This document shows positions 58,805-64,000 of a stretch of 64,000 bases of DNA, one piece after another; positions within the stretch are counted from its first letter, which is position 1; each line of letters opens with the position of its first letter. The notes under the pieces were generated by a model, which was not told the origin of the DNA, did no database searches, and saw only the letters and a list, made by a program, of their open reading frames with translations. The position numbers and the translations under genes were made by a program. Source of the stretch: Ramlibacter rhizophilus (GTDB taxonomy: Bacteria; Pseudomonadota; Gammaproteobacteria; Burkholderiales; Burkholderiaceae_C); NCBI RefSeq assembly GCF_004681965.1, contig NZ_SMLL01000006.1, positions 186,001-250,000 of the forward strand, written 5' to 3'.

Positions 58805-59620
58805 TTACCTCCCCCCGAACAGGCGCTTGAAGAACCCCTGCTTCTGCGGATCGACGAAGCGCAGCGGACGGTCTTCGCCGAGGAAGCGCGCGACGATGTC
58901 CTGGTAGGCCTCGGCCACGTCGGTGCCCTTCAGGTGCACCGCGGGCGTGCCCTGGTTGCTCGCCTGCAGCACCGATTCGCTCTCGGGGACGACCCCGATC
59001 AGCTTGATGCGCAGGATGTCCTGGATGTCCTCCAGGGACAGCATCTGCCCCTGGTCCACGCGATTGGGGTTGTAGCGCGTGATGAGCAGGTGCTCCTTGA
59101 TCGGCTCCTTGCCTTCGATGGCGCGCCTGGTCTTGCTCGACAGCATGCCCAGGATGCGGTCGGAGTCGCGCACCGAGGAGACCTCGGGGTTGGTCACGAC
59201 CAGCGCCTCGTCGGCGAAGTGCATGGCCATGAGCGCGCCGGTCTCGATGCCGGCCGGCGAGTCGCACACGATGTAGTCGAAGCCCATGCCAGCCAGGTCC
59301 GTGAGGACCTTCTCGACGCCGTCGCGGCTGAGGGCTTCCTTGTCGCGGGTCTGCGAGGCCGCCAGGACGAAGAGCTGCTCGCAGTTCTTGTCCTTGATGA
59401 GGGCCTGGTTGAGCGTGGCCTCGCCGTGGATGACGTTGATGAGGTCATAGACCACGCGCCGCTCGCAACCCATGATGAGGTCCAGGTTGCGCAGGCCCAC
59501 GTCGAAGTCGATGACGCAGGTCTTGTGGCCACGCAGGGCCAGTCCGGAGGCGAAGCTCGCGCTCGTGGTGGTCTTGCCCACCCCGCCCTTGCCGGACGTC
59601 ACGACGATGATTCTGGCCAT
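58805..59620 (-). CDS. minD: Septum site-determining ATPase MinD
   Basis: A 271-residue ParA-type ATPase with deviant Walker A SGKGGVGKTTTSA, DFDVGLRNLD and CDSPAGIETGA, and a C-terminal amphipathic membrane-targeting helix (QGFFKRLFGG). MinD binds the membrane as an ATP dimer, recruits MinC and is released by MinE. It lies between minC and minE. Confidence 0.98.
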   Translation of the reverse strand: MARIIVVTSGKGGVGKTTTSASFASGLALRGHKTCVIDFDVGLRNLDLIMGCERRVVYDLINVIHGEATLNQALIKDKNCEQLFVLAASQTRDKEALSRDGVEKVLTDLAGMGFDYIVCDSPAGIETGALMAMHFADEALVVTNPEVSSVRDSDRILGMLSSKTRRAIEGKEPIKEHLLITRYNPNRVDQGQMLSLEDIQDILRIKLIGVVPESESVLQASNQGTPAVHLKGTDVAEAYQDIVARFLGEDRPLRFVDPQKQGFFKRLFGGR

Positions 59621-59660
59621 GTTCAGGTACTTCCTCGGTGGGTTGGATGCTGGGAAAAAT

Positions 59661-60422
59661 TCAGGTGATGGCGTCCATCACGAGCTTGCCCTCGGTGCCG
59701 CCGACCAGGCGCACCTGGGTCGGCCGGGACTGCACCTCGGGTGGCAGGGGCACGTCGCTGGTGCGGTAGACGCCCGCGATGCTGATCAACTCGGGCTCCA
59801 GGCACAGCGACAGGATGCGCGCGTCCACGTTGCCGCGCGCGCCCGCGATGGCCTTGCCGCGCAGGGGCGCATAGACGTGGATGTGCCCGTCGGCGATGAC
59901 TTCGGCGCCGGGGTTGACCATGCACATGACGATCAGGTCACGCCCGCGCGCGTACACCTGCTGGCCGGAGCGAAGCGGCCGGTCGATCACCAGGGCGCTG
60001 GTGGGCGCGGCTTCGGCCGCGGGTGCAGGTGCCGGCGCCTGCGGTGCGGGCGCTTCGCTGCGGGCGGGCCGTTCGCGGGGCATGACGAGGTCCTGGGCGG
60101 CGGCCAGCCCGGCGGCCTGGGCCGCGGCCATCTGGGCGGCGCTGCCGCCCCGCACCGCCACCGGCCGCAGGCGCAGGCTGTGCAGCAGGGGAATCAGCGC
60201 GGCGAAATCGGGCGCGGTCTCGATGCCGGCGGCGCGCAGCGGCGACAGCTCGATCACCGCCGGATCGTGGTCGAAGAAGTCGGGGGTGTCGCCGAAGCGT
60301 GCCTGCAGCTCGGAGGCCAGCGCGGCCAGGTCGTCCGATTTCAGGAGCAGGCAGACCAGGGGCAGGTTGGCGCTCTTGATCTCGAAAGTGGCGGGCGTGC
60401 GGCCTGCGGAGGCGACGGTCAT
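59661..60422 (-). CDS. minC: Septum site-determining protein MinC
   Basis: A 253-residue FtsZ inhibitor with the N-terminal MinC domain (residues ~1-110), an Ala/Pro-rich linker (APAPQAPAPAPAAEAAPT-like) and the right-handed beta-helix C-terminal domain (RSGQQVYARGRDLIVM, then GADVIADGHIHVYAPLRG-type repeats, ISIAGVYRT). It blocks Z-ring assembly away from midcell together with MinD. It is the first gene of minCDE, with about 40 bp between its stop and the minD start. Confidence 0.95.
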   Translation of the reverse strand: MTVASAGRTPATFEIKSANLPLVCLLLKSDDLAALASELQARFGDTPDFFDHDPAVIELSPLRAAGIETAPDFAALIPLLHSLRLRPVAVRGGSAAQMAAAQAAGLAAAQDLVMPRERPARSEAPAPQAPAPAPAAEAAPTSALVIDRPLRSGQQVYARGRDLIVMCMVNPGAEVIADGHIHVYAPLRGKAIAGARGNVDARILSLCLEPELISIAGVYRTSDVPLPPEVQSRPTQVRLVGGTEGKLVMDAIT

Positions 60423-60641
60423 CGATGTCGGAGCGGGAAGGACGCGGGAGCCTGGTTCGGCGCGGCGATCTTAACAGTGGCGCCGGCCGCTTCCTACATC
60501 CCTGTGGGAACCGGCGGGACGCGGATCGCGCGCGCCGGCGCCACGCAGCAAAAGGTCACACGCTTTGGCGAAGAATGTGCCGCGACGCCACGGCGCGTCG
60601 CTCGCGCATGACCGCGGCGCCGCGGCTCCTGCCGGTGACGA

Positions 60642-61607
60642 TCAAGGCCGTATCCGCGCCGGGGCGCGGGCCTCGACCCAGAGGTACAGCACGACGGCCA
60701 GCAGCAGCGGCGCGATGTAGTAGAGCGCCCGGTACGTGAGGATCGCGCCGATCAACTCCCATTCGGACACCCGGTGCGACAGCAGGGCCACGAACACGCC
60801 TTCCAGCACCCCCAGCCCCGCCGGCACGTGGGTGATGACCCCCGCGATGGCCGCCACCAGCAGCACGCTCAGCACCGAGGGGTAGGCGACCTGGCGTCCG
60901 AGCAGCAGCCAGATGATGGCGCCCATGAGCATCCAGTTGGCGCAGGACATCGCCAGCTGCAGGGGCACCATGCGGCGCGGCGGCAGCAGCAGCTCGTGGC
61001 CGCGGATGTCGAAGCTGCGCCGCGGCGACCACAGGCACATGCCGATGTACAGCAGCGCCACGGCGAGCAGCGCGACACCCAGCCAGCGCAGCTCGAAGCT
61101 GTCCAGCCCCCAGTCCGGCGGCAGCGGCAGGGGCGCGATCGCCAGCGTGGCGCCTGCCAGCACGAGGTAGCCGAGCCAGTTGGTCAGCAGGCTCAGCGAC
61201 ATGATCCGCGTGATGGTGGCGTTGTTCAGCCCCAGGCGCGAATAGAGCCGGAAGCGGAAGGCCACCGCGCCGACGAAGGCGCCCACGTTCAGGTTGAAGG
61301 CATAGCTGATGAAGTTGATCTTCATGACCCGGCGGGTCGGCAGCTTGTGCCCGGTGTAGTGGCGGCCCAGCAGGTCGAAGCTGCTGTAGAGGGTGAAGCT
61401 GGCGGCCGTGAGCGCTGAACAGGCCAGCAGCACCTGCCAGGGCAGGCCGGTGATGGAGGCCCAGACCTGGTCCCACTTCACGCCGCGCGCGTAGCGCACG
61501 ATGATGACGGCGACGACCAGGAACAGCAGCAGCGCCAGGGCCCGCTTGACGCGTGCCCAGGCCGGCCGCGCCGTGCCGACCGGCGCGGCGTCGGCCGGCG
61601 CGTTCAT
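60642..61607 (-). CDS. Lysylphosphatidylglycerol synthase TM-region/UPF0104 family membrane protein
   Basis: A 321-residue protein with about eight hydrophobic helices and family hallmarks FISYAFNLNVGAFVGAVAFR, THVPAGLGVLEGVF and RALYYIAPLLLAVV. The family includes the flippase part of MprF but this member has no aminoacyl-transferase domain. It overlaps the upstream cardiolipin-synthase-like gene by 4 bp, suggesting a shared role in membrane phospholipids. Confidence 0.87.
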   Translation of the reverse strand: MNAPADAAPVGTARPAWARVKRALALLLFLVVAVIIVRYARGVKWDQVWASITGLPWQVLLACSALTAASFTLYSSFDLLGRHYTGHKLPTRRVMKINFISYAFNLNVGAFVGAVAFRFRLYSRLGLNNATITRIMSLSLLTNWLGYLVLAGATLAIAPLPLPPDWGLDSFELRWLGVALLAVALLYIGMCLWSPRRSFDIRGHELLLPPRRMVPLQLAMSCANWMLMGAIIWLLLGRQVAYPSVLSVLLVAAIAGVITHVPAGLGVLEGVFVALLSHRVSEWELIGAILTYRALYYIAPLLLAVVLYLWVEARAPARIRP

Positions 61608-62857
61608 GGGCGCTGTTCCTCCAGCGAAGCGGGGCTGGCCAGCGGCGTTGCGGCCTCCTCGGGCTGGGTGGTGCGCACCTTGGGCGCATGGCGGGGCAGC
61701 CAGTCGGCCCAGCGCGCGAACTTGCGCATCACATGGAAGGCCAGGTAGCTGCGCACGAGGTCCAGCCCGCGCACTTTTCCGAGCGTCTCCCGCCGGATCT
61801 CGCGGCAGCTTTCCTGCACCAGGCGCTCCAGGCGGGCGGCGAGCTGCGCGTTGAAGTCGCGGTCGCGGATGAAGACGTTGGCTTCGAGGTTGAGCGCCAG
61901 GCTCAGCGGGTCGAGGTTGCTCGACCCCACGGTGGACCACTCGCGGTCCACCAGCGCCACCTTCCCGTGCAGCGGCCGATCACAGTACTCGAAGACGCGC
62001 ACGCCGGCCTTGAGCAGGTGGTGGTACAGCGTGGTCGCGGCCGTCTTGACGATGGCCATGTCGGGCTGCCCCTGCAGCACCAGGCGGACCTCCACGCCGC
62101 GCCGGGCGGCCTGGCGCAGCTCGCGAACGAGCCGGTAGCCGGGGAAGAAGTAGGCATTGGCGATCACCACGCGCTCGCGGGCCGAGCGGATGGCCTCGCG
62201 GTAATGGCGCTCGATGTCGTCCTTGTGGTCCACGTTGTCGCGCACCACGAACTGCGCCTCGGCCTTGCCGGCATGGGGCAGCTCGCCCGGTTGCGCGCGC
62301 AGGTGCTTGCGCCGGCGCCACCAGCTTCGGCGGCGCTGCTGCCGCAATCCCTTGGCCAGCTCGCCGTGCGTGAAGCGATGGATGGCCGCGACGATCGGCC
62401 CGCGGACCTCGACGGCGTAGTCCTGCTTGGCCTCCGGGCCGTAGTCGGCCAGGTGGTCGGCCGAGTAGTTGATGCCGCCGACGAAGGCCAGGCTGCCGTC
62501 CACGACCACGATCTTGCGGTGCATGCGCCGCAGGATGTTCAGGAAGCGCCAGCGCGTCGAGCGCGGGCCGGGTTCGAAGACGTGCACCCGCACGCCGGCC
62601 CGGGTCAGCGAGCCCAGGAACGCGTCGGACAGATCCGGCGATCCCCAGCCGTCGATGGTCAGGTCCACCTGCACGCCGCGCGATGCCGTGGCCACGAGCA
62701 CGTCGCGCAGCTGCACGCCGACCTTGTCCTCCCAGAGGATGAAGGTCTCGATGACGACTTCGCGCTGCGCCGCGGCGATGGCCTCGAACACGCGCGGGTA
62801 GAACTCCTCGCCGTTCTCGAGCACCTCGAAGCGGTTGCCGGGAATCCAGTCGTTCAC
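61604..62857 (-). CDS. clsB: Phospholipase D-family cardiolipin synthase (ClsB-like)
   Basis: A 417-residue enzyme with two HKD motifs: HRKIVVVD in the N-terminal half and HGKVALVD in the C-terminal half, each followed by the GGIN or GSSNLD pattern. ClsB-type enzymes join phospholipid head groups to make cardiolipin or related lipids at the inner membrane. The start is a GTG at 62857 (first residues VNDWIPGNRFEVLENG). It is flanked by an EEP-family gene and an LPG-synthase-like gene, which matches the ybhP-clsB-ybhN order of E. coli. Confidence 0.9.
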   Translation of the reverse strand: MNDWIPGNRFEVLENGEEFYPRVFEAIAAAQREVVIETFILWEDKVGVQLRDVLVATASRGVQVDLTIDGWGSPDLSDAFLGSLTRAGVRVHVFEPGPRSTRWRFLNILRRMHRKIVVVDGSLAFVGGINYSADHLADYGPEAKQDYAVEVRGPIVAAIHRFTHGELAKGLRQQRRRSWWRRRKHLRAQPGELPHAGKAEAQFVVRDNVDHKDDIERHYREAIRSARERVVIANAYFFPGYRLVRELRQAARRGVEVRLVLQGQPDMAIVKTAATTLYHHLLKAGVRVFEYCDRPLHGKVALVDREWSTVGSSNLDPLSLALNLEANVFIRDRDFNAQLAARLERLVQESCREIRRETLGKVRGLDLVRSYLAFHVMRKFARWADWLPRHAPKVRTTQPEEAATPLASPASLEEQRP

Positions 62858-62876
62858 GGCCGGGCCTCCGCGCGCG

Positions 62877-63644
62877 TCACAGGTGGATCTCCGCCGCGAG
62901 CGGCGCATGGTCGGACAGGTGCGACCAGGGCCGGCGCGGCAGCACGACCGGCAGGTGCACCGAGGCGTTGCGCACATAGATGCGGTCCAGGCACAGCAGC
63001 GGCAGTCGCGAGGGGAAGGTGCGGGCCGGCTCGCCATAGGCATCGACGAACACTTCCTTCAGGCCCGCGCCCTTCCAGAGCACGTCGTTGGCGCGCCGGC
63101 GCCAGTCGTTGAAGTCGCCCGCGACGATGAGCGGCGCGTTCTCCGGCACTTCGTTGCGGATCATCTCGCACAGAAGCGCAAGCTGCTGCTGGCGGTGCGC
63201 CTCGGCCAGGCCCAGGTGGGCGCAGACCACGTGCACGTCGATCGGCTGGCCCGGTACGCGCAGGACGCAATGCAGCAGGCCCCGCTTTTCGGGACCGGCC
63301 ACGGACACGTCGTGGTTGCGGTCGTGGATGATGGGGAACTTGGACATGATCGCATTGCCGTGGTGGCTCTTGGGGCCCACCACGTTGCGGCCGTAGGCGT
63401 ACTGCGGCCAGATCTCGTCGGCCAGGAACTCGTAGTGCGGCGCCTCGGGCCAGCCGGCGAAGCGGCTGCCGTGGTCCTCGTGGGTGCCGAGCACCTCCTG
63501 CAGGAATACCACGTCCGCACCCACCTTGCGCACGGCGTCACGCAGCTCGGGCAGCATGAACTTGCGGTTGAACACCGTGAAGCCTTTGTGGATGTTGACC
63601 GTGAGCACGGTCAGGATGGGCTGGGTGGCCGTGCTGTCGGTCAT
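62877..63644 (-). CDS. Endonuclease/exonuclease/phosphatase (EEP) family protein, YbhP-like
   Basis: A 255-residue EEP-fold hydrolase with [10 protein letters not shown] at the start, VFLQEVLG (metal-binding Glu), [29 protein letters not shown] and a C-terminal [11 protein letters not shown]. The ATG at 63644 is chosen because the fold starts at once. With the next two genes it reproduces ybhP-clsB-ybhN, suggesting a role in phospholipid metabolism, though the real substrate is not known. Confidence 0.87.
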   Translation of the reverse strand: MTDSTATQPILTVLTVNIHKGFTVFNRKFMLPELRDAVRKVGADVVFLQEVLGTHEDHGSRFAGWPEAPHYEFLADEIWPQYAYGRNVVGPKSHHGNAIMSKFPIIHDRNHDVSVAGPEKRGLLHCVLRVPGQPIDVHVVCAHLGLAEAHRQQQLALLCEMIRNEVPENAPLIVAGDFNDWRRRANDVLWKGAGLKEVFVDAYGEPARTFPSRLPLLCLDRIYVRNASVHLPVVLPRRPWSHLSDHAPLAAEIHL

Positions 63645-63893
63645 GGGCCGGCTGATCGGTTCTCCGTTCGTCGTGTGCTGCATTTCAACCGACGGGCCAC
63701 TCGGCCAACTGTAGGACGCCAAGCCAAGTGCTTGTCTGCGGGCCCGGGAGCCGCGGCTGCTTCGAGTCGGTGTAGGACGCCGGCAGGGTGCGTTGACGGT
63801 GGGCACCGCACCGCCATGCCGGAACGGGCCCAATTCCGCGCCGCTGCCGGGCGCCTCGGCCACGGCGCGCGCCGGCCGCGACACACTTGCCCT
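63645..63893. promoter_or_regulatory. Divergent intergenic region with an 11-bp direct repeat
   Basis: Between two divergent genes, TGTAGGACGCC occurs at 63710-63720 and again at 63771-63781, 61 bp apart. The copies lie near the two expected promoters and could be binding sites for a common regulator. No gene or terminator is seen. Confidence 0.35.
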
Positions 63894-64000
63894 ATGGATC
63901 AGCCACGTACGCCCGGACATCGCACGGCTCGCACGATCACGGCCTGCTGCGCGCTCCTTGCCTCGCTGTTCACTGTGCCCGTGGTCGCACAGGTGCAGGA
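63894..64000 (+). CDS. Start of a secreted or exported protein (partial)
   Basis: The last 107 bases encode [19 protein letters not shown] and then [16 protein letters not shown] before the window ends. A basic stretch followed by a hydrophobic core and an Ala-Gln site is a signal peptide. The mature protein is outside the window, so its identity is unknown. The start is the only ATG in this frame. Confidence 0.55.
   Translation, partial: MDQPRTPGHRTARTITACCALLASLFTVPVVAQVQ

Overview
The window is chromosomal DNA of a high-GC betaproteobacterium. Gene content and gene order (two Bug-type tctC substrate-binding proteins, metX-metW, minCDE, AmgK/MurU-type sugar salvage, rpmH-rnpA-yidD-yidC-mnmE next to dnaA-dnaN-gyrB) point to Burkholderiales, most likely Comamonadaceae (Ramlibacter/Variovorax-like). 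That placement is inferred from protein resemblance and synteny; no 16S gene is present. The replication origin lies in the window: DnaA boxes flank dnaA, and the dnaA-dnaN intergenic region carries an AT-rich, DnaA-trio-like stretch.

Layout. 1-9.6 kb: partial ProQ-domain protein, SlyD, the tkt-gap pair, a degenerate SpeD-like protein, MurU-like nucleotidyltransferase, PepP, a DUF2061 protein and MaeB. 9.8-11 kb: a secreted barnase-type RNase with its barstar. 11-15.5 kb: lptD-surA-rsmA (outer-membrane biogenesis and rRNA maturation). 15.5-24 kb: amgK-rsmE-MFS, a lysophospholipase-like hydrolase, an M20 peptidase, a DUF3606 protein, a hydroxypyruvate-isomerase-like protein and ChrA. 23.7-25.5 kb: metX-metW behind a SAM-II-like riboswitch and terminator. 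25.5-27.8 kb: an accessory pair resembling a type III secretion chaperone and its effector. 28-31.6 kb: an RRM protein, an SDR and the LPS genes kdsD-kdsC-lptC. 31.7-33.7 kb: a Kef-type antiporter. 33.7-43.6 kb: the origin region. 43.6-45.4 kb: a membrane protein and a broken chemoreceptor. 45.5-57 kb: two catabolic clusters (Bug/FAH; carotenoid oxygenase, acyl-CoA ligase, hydrolase, Bug, nitronate monooxygenase, thiolase, with a divergent IclR and a CaiB-type CoA transferase). 57-64 kb: NnrU, a small hydrophilic protein, a DUF2177 protein, minCDE, an LPG-synthase-like membrane protein, a ClsB-like phospholipase D, an EEP-family protein and the start of a secreted protein.

How the genes work together. 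LptD, LptC, SurA, KdsD and KdsC belong to outer-membrane and LPS assembly. AmgK and MurU would jointly recycle MurNAc, although they are about 10 kb apart here. MetX and MetW form a co-transcribed, probably SAM-sensing methionine unit. The IclR cluster looks like a dedicated pathway that imports, cleaves, CoA-activates and thiolytically degrades an aromatic or apocarotenoid-like acid. Its candidate operator recurs upstream of the CoA-transferase gene.

Most unusual points: a short palindromic repeat whose edge coincides with gene stop codons at four loci; the SAM-II-like element before metX; a KdsC homologue lacking its catalytic aspartate; a SpeD-like protein lacking its processing and catalytic residues; and the effector/chaperone-like pair.
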